In this document: positions 1 through 7,342 of the stretch, piece by piece
Position numbering within the stretch: position 1 is the stretch's first letter
Layout of the letters: each line of letters opens with the position of its first letter
Assembly: GCA_910585015.1 (NCBI GenBank)
Contig: CAJUCT010000042.1
Location: forward strand, 1-29,994
Direction: 5' to 3'
From: an uncultured Acetatifactor sp.
Lineage (GTDB): Bacteria; Bacillota; Clostridia; Lachnospirales; Lachnospiraceae
DNA: 29,994 nucleotides
Notes under the pieces: model-generated
Databases searched by the model: none
Seen by the model: the letters and a program-made list of their open reading frames with translations, nothing else
What the model was told of the DNA's origin: nothing
Program-made: the position numbers and the translations under genes

Positions 1-86
1 CTAAACAGCCATTGTTGCAATCACACAAAATAGTTACACAGCGTTAAAAGCGTATAGAAACTTGAGAAAATTTACGAGAAATTTAG

Positions 87-115
87 TTTTCAAAAGGTAT
101 TGTCTGATGTATAAT
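87..115 (+). promoter_or_regulatory. Putative sigma-A promoter of the Rpn-like gene
   Basis: TTTTCA (87-92) and a perfect TATAAT (110-115) are separated by 17 bp, placing the transcription start near 122, about 20 nt before the favoured start codon. The -35 box matches the consensus at 4 of 6 positions. Confidence 0.55.
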
Positions 116-141
116 AAAAGCAGTGGAAGAAGGTGATATTT

Positions 142-951
142 TTGAGTACAACAGAGCAGACACATCAACAGGACTTAGAACGTCTGAAATCACTCCGATA
201 TATGGACGATGATTTTATGTCTGTCTGCCTTGCAGATAATTTTGAGGGTGTGGAACTAATACTTCGGATTGTTTTAGGGCGGGAGGATATAAAAGTTAAA
301 TCGGTCAGGACACAAGAACCATTGAAGAATTTGCAGGGACGTTCGGCTGTTTTAGATGTTCATGCGGTTGACGACGCCGATAAGGAATTTGATGTTGAAA
401 TTCAGAGGAAAGACGCAGGAGCAGGCGCAAAGAGGGCAAGGCATAACAGTAGCTTGTTGGATGCGCACATATTAAAGGCTGGTGATGATACAGAGGATAT
501 TCCTGACAGCTATGTTATTTTCATAACAGAAAATGATGTAATGAAAGGAAACCAGCCGATATATCCGGTAGAAAGATATGTTACTATCGGGGAAAACAAG
601 GTATTGTTTGGCGATGGTTCGCATATCATATATGTTAATGGGAAATATAGGGGCAACGATGAGATTGGAAAGCTGATGCACGATTTTTCATGCACTAATC
701 CCGATGATATGAATTATGAAACGCTTGCTAAAAAAGCACGATATTTTAAGCAAGACGAGAAAGGAGTTGCGGCTATGTGTAAAATTATGGAAGATATGAG
801 GAATGAAGCGGCATTAAACAACGCAAGAGAAACCGCAGAAAGATTGATAAAAAAGGGAAAGATGACGCTTGAAGAAATTGCGGAGTGTGTTCCTCTATTA
901 TCAATTGATGAACTAAGAAAAATGGAAGCCGAAGTTATGCAGTTAGCATAA
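142..951 (+). CDS. PD-(D/E)XK nuclease family transposase (Rpn/YhgA-like)
   Basis: About 269 aa. The N-terminal block with MDDDFMSVCLADN, followed by LDVHAVDDADKEFDVEIQRK, matches the PD-(D/E)XK nuclease-transposase family common in Lachnospiraceae. The D (in LDVHAV) and the ExQ (in DVEIQRK) are the likely metal-binding catalytic residues. The C-terminal part is a charged helical tail, as in recombination-promoting nucleases. A GTG at 133 also opens the frame, but TTG at 142 is better placed behind AAGGTGAT and is my choice. A terminator follows the gene, so it is probably monocistronic. These proteins are linked to DNA cleavage and RecA-independent recombination in Rpn studies; a true transposase role is not shown. 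Family call is strong, function is inferred. Confidence 0.85.
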   Translation: MSTTEQTHQQDLERLKSLRYMDDDFMSVCLADNFEGVELILRIVLGREDIKVKSVRTQEPLKNLQGRSAVLDVHAVDDADKEFDVEIQRKDAGAGAKRARHNSSLLDAHILKAGDDTEDIPDSYVIFITENDVMKGNQPIYPVERYVTIGENKVLFGDGSHIIYVNGKYRGNDEIGKLMHDFSCTNPDDMNYETLAKKARYFKQDEKGVAAMCKIMEDMRNEAALNNARETAERLIKKGKMTLEEIAECVPLLSIDELRKMEAEVMQLA

Positions 952-985
952 TCAACAACATAATTTAATATCAATAAAACAGCGT

Positions 986-1027
986 AAAGGCGCATGGAAC
1001 AGTAAATTGTAAACCATGCGTCTTTTT
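986..1027 (+). terminator. Rho-independent terminator after the Rpn-like gene
   Basis: CGCATGG (991-997) pairs with CCATGCG (1014-1020). The stem extends outwards through G-T, G-C and A-T pairs into a T6 tract (1023-1028). It lies 35 nt after the stop codon. Confidence 0.85.
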
Positions 1028-1046
1028 TGCGCTCAAAAGGAGGAAC

Positions 1047-1253
1047 ATGAGCGACAACATTCAGACCAACACCACAGGGCGATTAACGCCCTGTTTACAA
1101 CAGAAGATTGACAAGACAAGGTATTTAGTCGAGGTACATTTTTCTGATACGAGTACCCAAAGCGTAAAGGATAAGTTAAAGCGTGTCATTCTCCATGATT
1201 TAGATCGTGTTTTTACTGTATATAATTCCCAATACTGCTTTCCCTTGTTTTGA
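1047..1253 (+). CDS. TnpW-like transposon-encoded small protein, altered 3' end
   Basis: The 68-aa frame starts at ATG behind AAAGGAGG (1036-1042). Residues 1 to about 53, including TGRLTPCLQQKI and YLVEVHFSDTS, match my recollection of the TnpW family carried by Clostridia mobile elements. These proteins are usually near 50-60 aa and have no known activity. From about residue 54 the sequence looks foreign, and the frame continues into the 3' end of the convergent GNAT-phosphotransferase gene (overlap 1213-1253). That suggests the original 3' end was lost at an insertion or deletion junction near 1205-1212. The start is well supported; the stop is probably not the ancestral one. Confidence 0.65.
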   Translation: MSDNIQTNTTGRLTPCLQQKIDKTRYLVEVHFSDTSTQSVKDKLKRVILHDLDRVFTVYNSQYCFPLF

Positions 1254-2628
1254 TAAACTCATATATTTTGCAGGCGTCGTCCGCGCAGCCGGGATCATCG
1301 CTTTTTTCATAATACGCGGCAAAAAGAAGTTCTATACATTCCATCACACAGGGCATGGCTTTCTTTTCCGTACCGGATAATTTCAACACTTTTTCATATC
1401 CCAAAACCACATCCCGTAAAAATCCAAGCCAGTCTTCTTCTGTAATCTTCAAGTCTTCCTGTTGGCACAACAGCCCCAGCAGAAAGTAGCATATATCGAA
1501 AATCCGTATATTCCTCTGGCTTAAGTCAAAATCAATATAGCCGGAAAAACTGCCGTCCGCGAACAGGAAATTGCCGAAATGGATGTCACGGTGAATCAGC
1601 TGCACGGGCAACTGGGCGTACAGGTCCGCCAATTGGGACACGGTTTTTTCGTACTCTGCCTCGGATATACGATTCCAGCCGCTGCCTTTAAGGCTTTCCC
1701 GGACCCAGCCATTCATCTCATCCAACAGGCTGTTGTCCCAAATGCCATCCAGGGCCTCACACTTTTTAAAGGCCACATGAAGATTGGCTATTATTTCTCC
1801 CATCTGTAGAGCCAGGTCAGGATGACATTCTATCCGGGTGATTTTGCTCCCCGGCAGTTTTTTGGACAGAAAATAAAAAGCGTTATCCAATGACACATAG
1901 GATGAATTATCTTGAGTGGGCACGATTTGTCCCACGGGGATATTCAATTCACTCAGCAGGCGCAGTATTTTCAGGTTCCGCTTCAGCATGTTCAGATCGC
2001 TGTATACTTTTAACACATATTTGTATTCCACTTGCCAGGCAGTATCGTATATCCGCACTGTTCCGTGATCTGATAGTCCCCAGTGAGTGAGAGCCTTGCT
2101 GACAGGGCTGCTTAATTGGTAAAAGCGGTATAGCTGCTCTTTATCATCATTGATGTCCTGATACATTTTTGTCCCGGTCAGGATGAAACCTATCTTTTCT
2201 ATGGTTTTCCAGGAAGCGGTGTTGGCGTCCCTGATGAGAGCGATCATTTTGTGAATGTCATAATGAGAGAAGAAATAGGCGGCATATGCGGCGGCCGCCT
2301 CCGCCGCATACCCCTGTTCCCGGTATTGGGCGCCGATAAAATAGCACATGCCGGTCTGTTTCCGGTCCTCATAGTAAGAGCATCCCACGCTGCCTAACAG
2401 GGCGCCGGTTTGCTTCTCCGTGACGGCATAGGCCAGATATTCTCTGTCGGGGCGGTCCTCCCGCTCCAGCGCCTGTGCCTCCCGTATCCAGGTTCCGATC
2501 CACTTATGGCAGTCTCTGCAATCCCCGAAAATATCATGGAGGCTCCCGTCGGACGCCATCTCTATATAAGCCTGCGCATCCGTGGATTCCAGGCTGCGGA
2601 TAATTAGTCTCTCTGTCTCTATATACAT
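1213..2628 (-). CDS. GNAT acetyltransferase fused to aminoglycoside phosphotransferase-like domain
   Basis: This is a 471-aa two-domain protein. Residues 1-170 are a RimJ/RimL-type GNAT domain. It opens with ETERLIIRSLESTD, has the acetyl-CoA loop QYREQGYA (about 101-108) and ends with NTASWKTIEKIGF (about 136-148). Residues about 185-471 are an APH/choline-kinase fold domain with Brenner motif HRDIHFGN (catalytic Asp near 348, Asn near 353) and the metal-binding DFD near 366-368. Start is ATG behind AAAGAGGTAAGT. The fusion order (acetyltransferase then phosphotransferase) resembles AAC(6')-APH(2''), but the GNAT half is RimJ/L-like and I see no direct similarity. Substrate is unknown: an aminoglycoside, another small molecule or a protein. 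The 3' end overlaps the convergent TnpW-like frame by 41 bp. Confidence 0.85.
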   Translation of the reverse strand: MYIETERLIIRSLESTDAQAYIEMASDGSLHDIFGDCRDCHKWIGTWIREAQALEREDRPDREYLAYAVTEKQTGALLGSVGCSYYEDRKQTGMCYFIGAQYREQGYAAEAAAAYAAYFFSHYDIHKMIALIRDANTASWKTIEKIGFILTGTKMYQDINDDKEQLYRFYQLSSPVSKALTHWGLSDHGTVRIYDTAWQVEYKYVLKVYSDLNMLKRNLKILRLLSELNIPVGQIVPTQDNSSYVSLDNAFYFLSKKLPGSKITRIECHPDLALQMGEIIANLHVAFKKCEALDGIWDNSLLDEMNGWVRESLKGSGWNRISEAEYEKTVSQLADLYAQLPVQLIHRDIHFGNFLFADGSFSGYIDFDLSQRNIRIFDICYFLLGLLCQQEDLKITEEDWLGFLRDVVLGYEKVLKLSGTEKKAMPCVMECIELLFAAYYEKSDDPGCADDACKIYEFIKTRESSIGNYIQ

Positions 2629-2646
2629 ACTTACCTCTTTCCTACA

Positions 2647-2705
2647 TATCGCAGGCTGGCCTGCGATACTGCGTTAATGCGTATTTGGATGTGAAGCAAC
2701 CAAAC
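2647..2705. repeat. Two-hairpin repeat element, copy A
   Basis: The perfect stem TATCGCAGGC/GCCTGCGATA (2647-2668, 2-nt loop) is followed by the linker CTGCGTTAATGCGTAT and a TTTGG...CCAAAC half-hairpin. The same layout recurs at 4678-4737 and 4751-4811. It lies just upstream of the GNAT-APH gene. Confidence 0.75.
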
Positions 2706-2859
2706 GTTTTCTCCTATACAAAGTCGCCGCCAGCTCTAAAGGGTGAGGTCCCCTCGGTACACACATTGGAGAGCCGTCTTCAATTTGTAAAAGGTCTCAT
2801 GAAAGACGCTCCCGTACTAGCTTGACATGTTCCCTGCAAGCCCACTGACACTAACCACT
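2706..2859. other. Intergenic segment with predicted stem-loops, no gene seen
   Basis: No coding frame is convincing here. GGAG(AGC)CGTCTTC at 2768-2781 can pair with GAAAGACGCTCC at 2801-2812, and GCTTG/CAAGC at 2820-2824 and 2837-2841 forms a second hairpin. GAGG and CCCTC form a small one near 2743-2753. The segment could be a remnant of a structured RNA such as an intron or a riboregulator. I do not recognise it. Confidence 0.35.
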
Positions 2860-3726
2860 CTACGCGTGGCTTAGGGAGGGAATTTGCAGCTTTTCCTTTT
2901 CCAGAATTTTCAAGGCATCGCCTTTTATGAAGAAGGTACAATCCTCCTGCTGTAACTCTGTCACGTGGAAATCCGTGTTGTCGGCGGGAGTAAAGCCCAA
3001 TGTGACCTGCTGTGCGTCCTCACCGAACAGCGCGAGGATTTCCGGAAGATGCGTCAATGTGCCGGAAAATGCGTTGTGCAGGAAAACCTGTTGTCCCTCC
3101 CGGTCCGCAACCACATAAGTGTCACTGGGGGCATGGTAATATACGCTTTCCCGCAGGTATTTGGTTACATAGAAAAACATAAGCCCCCTGTTGCCCACCA
3201 TATCCAGTTTGCCGTGGAAGACGCTGCGTTCCATGGCTTGTTCAAGCTGCTGCCAGGCGGCAGGTCCATCCATGGCAAGAGACAGGTACTTACAGGAGCC
3301 GGTGTTGTGAAGCTGTATGGAATACTGGTATTCTTTGCTCTTGTGAAAGCCGAACCTGGGATAGAAGTCAAGTACGCTGTCATTGGCAAAGAGATAAATT
3401 CCGTCCACTTTTCCGTTGTAGTCCGCGTCAATCTGCTCCATAATAGCCCGGATATAGCCTCGGTGGCGGCAAGTCTCCTCCGTCATCACCGTCCCCAGCT
3501 GCAGAAAATGCCTTATACCGCCGTCAAACCGAAAATCCGTCCTGTTTACGGACACATTGGCCACAACCTGGCCGTCTTTGACAACAGAGTAGGGGTTATA
3601 GTCATCCCCCCAGAAGCCATTCTGATACCAGTCCTCGAAGTCCAGGTCGAAAGTCTTTCCCGCCAGTTCATTAAAGCTGTGCCGCAGGGACGCATTGTCC
3701 CGATAACCCTTTATCACATCTATCAT
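2860..3726 (-). CDS. GNAT family N-acetyltransferase, 288 aa
   Basis: The GNAT core runs from about residue 40 to 140. VVKDGQVVANVSVNRTDF is the beta2-beta3 region, LGTVMTEETCRHRGYIRAIMEQI is motif A with the acetyl-CoA loop (CRHRGY), and LFANDSVLDFYPRFGFHK is motif B ending in the usual FYxxFGF. The remaining 150 residues form a C-terminal domain of unknown role, so the protein is longer than a simple GNAT and recalls two-part Eis-like enzymes. Its ATG overlaps the TGA of the upstream DUF2441 gene (ATGA, 3723-3726), so the two are translationally coupled and one operon. The acceptor substrate is unknown. Confidence 0.85.
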   Translation of the reverse strand: MIDVIKGYRDNASLRHSFNELAGKTFDLDFEDWYQNGFWGDDYNPYSVVKDGQVVANVSVNRTDFRFDGGIRHFLQLGTVMTEETCRHRGYIRAIMEQIDADYNGKVDGIYLFANDSVLDFYPRFGFHKSKEYQYSIQLHNTGSCKYLSLAMDGPAAWQQLEQAMERSVFHGKLDMVGNRGLMFFYVTKYLRESVYYHAPSDTYVVADREGQQVFLHNAFSGTLTHLPEILALFGEDAQQVTLGFTPADNTDFHVTELQQEDCTFFIKGDALKILEKEKLQIPSLSHA

Positions 3727-4292
3727 CTCTGCGCTCCTTGTTCGTCTTGGCTAAATTCTTTCACTATCTCTACGATCTCTATGTCGCCGCTTACCAGAAA
3801 TTCGTTGATGGGCGGTTCTTCTGGGGGATTTGGCCCATTTTCCCAATACTTTTCAGCCAGCAGCAGGTTTTCATCTCTGCGGGGGGATCCGTCAAAGCAT
3901 TTGGCTGCGTCTCCCACAAAGCGGCTTCCCGTGACTTTTACCTTTACGATCTGGAAAGTGGGCCTGCCCAGGCTGATAAAATAATCCGCCCAATTTTGGG
4001 ATTCCCGCAAGGTTTCCGACACATACAGACACCCCATCCGGGAAGGGTAATCAGGGTACTTTTCACGCCGTACCTCCTCCAAAGCCAGTTCCCGCAGCGC
4101 CACCACCACAGGATACTCCAGAGCTTCATCCTGATATTTCCGGGGATTTTTATAAATGTCATCAACTATATCCCGCTTTGCCATCACCCTCTCATATACG
4201 CCGCTGTGGCGCGCGCCGTCAAAGAGGATGTGCTGGCCCAGACGCATGGGCCGCTCCGTTACCACGTGATAGGCATAAAAGGTTTTTTCCAT
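3723..4292 (-). CDS. DUF2441 domain-containing protein
   Basis: 189 aa from the preferred ATG at 4292, which sits behind GAAAGGAAAT; an in-frame ATG at 4316 lacks this signal. The protein opens with FYAYHVVTERPMRLGQHILFD and includes RMGCLYVSETLRESQNWADY and FGDAAKCFDG-like blocks, which I associate with DUF2441. No catalytic function is established for that family, and no signal peptide or membrane segment is visible, so it is probably cytoplasmic. A 4-bp stop/start overlap couples it to the downstream GNAT. That could mean joint action on one substrate, a self-protection module, or just a shared mRNA. Confidence 0.75.
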   Translation of the reverse strand: MEKTFYAYHVVTERPMRLGQHILFDGARHSGVYERVMAKRDIVDDIYKNPRKYQDEALEYPVVVALRELALEEVRREKYPDYPSRMGCLYVSETLRESQNWADYFISLGRPTFQIVKVKVTGSRFVGDAAKCFDGSPRRDENLLLAEKYWENGPNPPEEPPINEFLVSGDIEIVEIVKEFSQDEQGAQR

Positions 4293-4322
4293 AATAATAT
4301 TTCCTTTCGCAAACATACAAAA

Positions 4323-4546
4323 TCAATCTATTCTTTTATACATAATATAAATGCTGTCCTTAGTCATTTTATTTTTCTCATAAAAAGGGATATTGTGCTG
4401 TATAGACATCAATTGAATTACGCGAACTTCCTGTAAAAGCAGTTTTTCCCCCAATTTGGAGAGTGCCAGGGTTCCTCACTGTAGGCGGAGGCCATTGTCC
4501 GGGCCACGTCACAGATATCCTTATCGGTTATTTCTTTTATTCGCAT
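4323..4546 (-). pseudogene. GNAT acetyltransferase remnant, internally deleted and frameshifted
   Basis: A strong RBS (GGGGAGGTG) precedes ATG 4546. MRIKEITDKDICDVARTMAS and YSEEPWH follow, a typical GNAT N-terminus, then the frame closes at 4418. In another frame, from about 4460 to the TGA at 4323-4325, the DNA reads GEKLLLQEVRVIQLMS then NIPFYEKNKMTKDSIYIMYK, the C-terminal end of the same type of enzyme. The middle (acetyl-CoA loop) is missing. Intact relatives are around 150 aa, so about half the gene was deleted. It is most likely non-functional. Confidence 0.8.
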
Positions 4547-4621
4547 TTTGCACCTCCCCTTTGTTGATTTGGGAATAAGCTTATCATATATTTTTTCTGC
4601 TGGCCACCGCACAATCAGTTC

Positions 4622-4664
4622 TAAAAAAGAATGAGCCGATACGCTGTGACATATCAGCTCATTC
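4622..4664 (-). terminator. Rho-independent terminator (minus strand)
   Basis: GAATGAGC (4629-4636) pairs with GCTCATTC (4657-4664), with inner GATA/TATC pairing. Read on the minus strand the stem is followed by T6 (complement of 4623-4628). It fits as the terminator of the CD3324-like gene, with two repeat copies lying between stop codon and terminator. Confidence 0.7.
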
Positions 4665-4677
4665 CTTGCTTTCTGGG

Positions 4678-4737
4678 TATCGCAGGCCGAGCCTGCGATA
4701 CTGCGTTAATGCGCATTTGGATGTGCAACATCCAAAC
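4678..4737. repeat. Two-hairpin repeat element, copy B
   Basis: TATCGCAGGC (4678-4687) pairs with GCCTGCGATA (4691-4700). The linker CTGCGTTAATGCGCAT is followed by a complete second hairpin, TTTGGATGT/ACATCCAAA. It is nearly identical to copy A at 2647-2705 apart from the loops. Confidence 0.8.
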
Positions 4738-4750
4738 TTTCCTCTTCGTG

Positions 4751-4811
4751 AATATCGCTGGCTGGGCCTGCGATATTCCTTAATGTGTATTTGGAAGTCT
4801 TACTTCCAAAC
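4751..4811. repeat. Two-hairpin repeat element, copy C (diverged, compensated)
   Basis: AATATCGCTGGC pairs with GCCTGCGATATT (4751-4777, one T-T mismatch). The shorter linker CCTTAATGTGTAT is followed by TTTGGAAGT/ACTTCCAAA. Relative to copy B, the second hairpin changes on both arms (GGATGT/ACATCC to GGAAGT/ACTTCC), so pairing is kept. It abuts the stop codon of the CD3324-like gene. Confidence 0.75.
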
Positions 4812-5081
4812 TTATGCTTTCATATTTCTGATAATCCGCTGTATGCTCTTTACGGACAGGTAATATTTTTTACCCAGCTGCGCAGGTGCCATCCCGCTGC
4901 AGAAATCCGCATAGATTCGCTTATTCCTGTCGGATAATTCCTGTGTGATCCTGGTCTGGGAACCCCATTTTTGGCGGTTTTCAGAGCGCCTGGGAATATA
5001 AATATTCTCACCGTCCACATACTGCTGTATCAACTCAATTACTTCAACCGGCAGGATCTCTCCCGCGTTTCGATAGCCCAT
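4812..5081 (-). CDS. CD3324 family small protein (Mor-like HTH)
   Basis: 89 aa with an excellent RBS (TAGGAGG, 5-6 nt spacing). MGYRNAGEILPVEVIELIQQ then YVDGENIYIPRR is the hallmark N-terminus of this short Clostridia family. The C-terminal SGMAPAQLGKKYYLSVKSIQ then RIIR is a helix-turn-helix of the Mor/C type, with the recognition helix around LSVKSIQRII. A DNA-binding regulatory role is inferred; no target is known. The gene is followed immediately by two copies of the two-hairpin repeat and then a terminator. It stands alone on its strand. Confidence 0.8.
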   Translation of the reverse strand: MGYRNAGEILPVEVIELIQQYVDGENIYIPRRSENRQKWGSQTRITQELSDRNKRIYADFCSGMAPAQLGKKYYLSVKSIQRIIRNMKA

Positions 5082-5114
5082 GTCTGCCTCCTAAAATATA
5101 TATTTTCTTTAGGA

Positions 5115-5160
5115 ATAGCAATGGCTATGACAATTTATTTTCTGCAATAGCCAGTGCTAT
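5115..5160. repeat. Inverted repeat upstream of the CD3324-like gene
   Basis: ATAGCAATGGCTAT (5115-5128) and ATAGCCAGTGCTAT (5147-5160) are inverted copies with one mismatch and an 18-nt AT-rich spacer. The site lies 34 bp upstream of the CD3324-like start, so it could be an operator for it, or a hairpin. Confidence 0.6.
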
Positions 5161-5344
5161 GCAAACATAACATATCTTCTCATAAAGAATGGTTCCTCCT
5201 TCCCTGCAGCAAAACCAGATGGCAGAGTTTGAGCCCATAATCCATCTGCTGCGCTGAAGCCTGAATTTGATGTGGCAATACACAAAGAATAACACAAGAT
5301 ATAGTAAAAAGCAACTGGATTGAAAGTCTTTTCACCAAAGCGCA
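5161..5344. other. Intergenic, no convincing gene
   Basis: Short frames occur on both strands, but none has a usable RBS or family resemblance. One minus-strand frame (5157-5372) looks like chance or an eroded gene. Confidence 0.4.
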
Positions 5345-5373
5345 TTGAGGCAGGTAGAGGTTTGTGATACAAT
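5345..5373 (+). promoter_or_regulatory. Putative promoter of the GNAT-lipoprotein pair
   Basis: TTGAGG (5345-5350) and TACAAT (5368-5373) are separated by exactly 17 bp. This implies a leader of about 100 nt before the GNAT start at 5482. Confidence 0.5.
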
Positions 5374-5481
5374 TAATAAAATGCTTCGCATTTAGTTTCT
5401 GTGAACAGTAGACGCGCTGCAGCGGATATTTTTTGTGCTAAATAAATCAGAACTTGCAGGTTTGTCTATGGAGGTAAGGGT

Positions 5482-6006
5482 ATGGTCTATTATGAAGGTG
5501 AAGAGATATTAATTCGTGATATGGTGCAGAGTGATGCGCAAATCATTACTTGTGAGGAAATAGCCCAGGGATGGCCTCAAACGATAGACAAGTATGAAAT
5601 GAGATTGCGGCATCAGGCAGACGGAAAGTGTACTGCGTTAGTTGCGGAGTATAAGGGAAATGTAGCCGGATATATCCATGTATATCCGGATGCCGGGAGC
5701 GGCTCCTTTGCGAATCAGGGATATCCTGAAATCGTGGATTTTGGTGTGCTTGAAAAATATCGTTGCAATGGTATAGGCAGCAAACTGATGGACATTGCGG
5801 AGCAAATTGCTTCAAAATATGCAGATACTGTTTATCTTGGAGTGGGTCTGCACAGTGGATACGGAAGCGCACAGAGAATGTATATAAAGCGTGGATACGT
5901 TCCCGATGGAAGCGGCGCATGGTATTGTGATAAGGTTTGTCCGCAATATGCGGATTGCTGTAATGATGACGATTTGGTTTTGTATTTGTCAAAAGGATTA
6001 AGCTGA
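5482..6006 (+). CDS. GNAT family N-acetyltransferase, 174 aa
   Basis: Single-domain GNAT, usual length. ILIRDMVQSDAQIIT is the typical N-terminal strand and helix, and LVAEYKGNVAGYIHVY is the beta2-beta4 region. EIVDFGVLEKYRCNGIGSKL contains the acetyl-CoA pyrophosphate loop (RCNGIG), and SAQRMYIKRGYVPDG is motif B. Start is ATG behind GGAGGTAAGGGT. The stop overlaps the start of the next gene by one base (TGATG at 6004-6008), so the two are coupled. C-terminal Cys residues (YCDKVCPQYADCC) are unusual but may be incidental. Substrate unknown. Confidence 0.88.
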   Translation: MVYYEGEEILIRDMVQSDAQIITCEEIAQGWPQTIDKYEMRLRHQADGKCTALVAEYKGNVAGYIHVYPDAGSGSFANQGYPEIVDFGVLEKYRCNGIGSKLMDIAEQIASKYADTVYLGVGLHSGYGSAQRMYIKRGYVPDGSGAWYCDKVCPQYADCCNDDDLVLYLSKGLS

Positions 6007-7271
6007 TGAAATCAGTAAGAAAAATACAGATTATGCTATCATTTGTCCTGATAGGTCTATGGGCGCCTGCCGGGTGCGGGGCTTCCGTACCTGAACCAAT
6101 TTTCACAGGCATACAGAACAGTCAGCCCGACAGTAAGGAAGACAAAGACACTTTGCGGCAAGACGGCGAGTACACTCTTGTATTCAATCCCGATGATTTA
6201 GCGCCGGAGGAGATCATCTGCGGCAATGTGTTTCTCACCTATCAGGACGGCAGGGAGAACCCGGAAATCCTGGGGCTGTACGAGAAGGTCAGGGAACAGT
6301 GGGAATATCTCTATTATGTGGAATATGACCTTGACGAAGACGGCGGAGAGCCGGAATACATTGTGTTACACTGCAATCCCGAAGAAGGCCCAGGAAAAGA
6401 ATCCAATATCTGCGGCGGAGATATCTGGTATCGGGGGAACACTAACTATCAGGATAGTGCCTGGCTGAGACAAAAGCTGCCCGAGACAAGCTATCTTGTC
6501 GGAGGAACCTGGGAGGATCCGGCGCTTTACATGATGCTGCTGACACATGCCCATAACGACATGATGCTGAGAGACATTGCCGTATATCAGGACTATGAGG
6601 CATTGGAACTGGCGATTTATGGCCGCGACGGACCTGCGTACAATCGTGTGAAAGCCAGGTCTATAGTGGAGGAAGCCGGGGAAGTCAGAATCCGGCTGAC
6701 AAGTTATCAGACTCTGGACGGATCGCTGATGGACTTTTTTGAGACGCCGGTTCGGCTGGAACTCATAAAAGAGGAGAACGGTCAGCATTTTTATCAGGTG
6801 CTCCTGGCGGACCGTATAAGTCTTGAACTAACTGAGGGGGGAACAAACTGCACAGCTTGGGATGGAAATAATGACGGCTATGAGGATATCCTGTATTATG
6901 CGGGTAATGCAGGGGGCAGCGGCGGATGGTGGAGTTACTATTATCTGCTGTGCTGGTCCGAGGAGGAGCAGAAGTACATAAAAATGGAACTCCCGGCATG
7001 TACATCCATTGACTATGAGAAGCATAGGATCTATAGCCAGGCCCACCATATAACGTTTGAACGCTATGAAATATACGGACTGCGGGATGGGGAATACCAG
7101 CTGGAAAAGGAGCTGGAGATTGAATTCGCAATGCAGGAGGAGGCTGGTATAGCCACATACTCAGAATGCGGGGAGACGGTGGAGCAGATGGAGATACCTG
7201 ATATGGCTCCTGAGGAACGGGAAGCGTTATTCGGGGAAAGGTATCCCGATTTTCTGGTATTCTGGCAGTAA
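6006..7271 (+). CDS. Secreted or lipoprotein-like protein with two acidic DxDxDG-type motifs
   Basis: 421 aa. The N-terminus (KKIQ-type charges, then IMLSFVLIGLWAPAGC) is an export signal. The cysteine could be a lipobox, but the -3 residue is Pro, so lipidation is uncertain. Two acidic loops, YDLDEDGGEPEYIV (about residue 105) and WDGNNDGYEDILYY (about residue 287), resemble calcium-binding VCBS/FG-GAP type repeats. The rest is rich in aromatic and acidic residues and is not a family I recognise. It is translated from a TGATG overlap with the GNAT gene upstream, and a strong terminator follows. A cell-surface location is likely. Confidence 0.7.
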   Translation: MKSVRKIQIMLSFVLIGLWAPAGCGASVPEPIFTGIQNSQPDSKEDKDTLRQDGEYTLVFNPDDLAPEEIICGNVFLTYQDGRENPEILGLYEKVREQWEYLYYVEYDLDEDGGEPEYIVLHCNPEEGPGKESNICGGDIWYRGNTNYQDSAWLRQKLPETSYLVGGTWEDPALYMMLLTHAHNDMMLRDIAVYQDYEALELAIYGRDGPAYNRVKARSIVEEAGEVRIRLTSYQTLDGSLMDFFETPVRLELIKEENGQHFYQVLLADRISLELTEGGTNCTAWDGNNDGYEDILYYAGNAGGSGGWWSYYYLLCWSEEEQKYIKMELPACTSIDYEKHRIYSQAHHITFERYEIYGLRDGEYQLEKELEIEFAMQEEAGIATYSECGETVEQMEIPDMAPEEREALFGERYPDFLVFWQ

Positions 7272-7342
7272 AATATATTATTAGAGCATGTGAATTGTAA
7301 AGAAAGCCTGAAAAATCAATGATTTAGGGCCTGACATTATGG

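Noticed and set aside
2965..3984. Long plus-strand open frame (339 aa)
   Set aside because: It lies antisense to the GNAT and DUF2441 genes, has no RBS or domain, and those genes have clear motifs on the minus strand.
5157..5372. Minus-strand 71-aa frame
   Set aside because: No RBS, no family resemblance and overlap with an inverted repeat and with a plausible plus-strand promoter.
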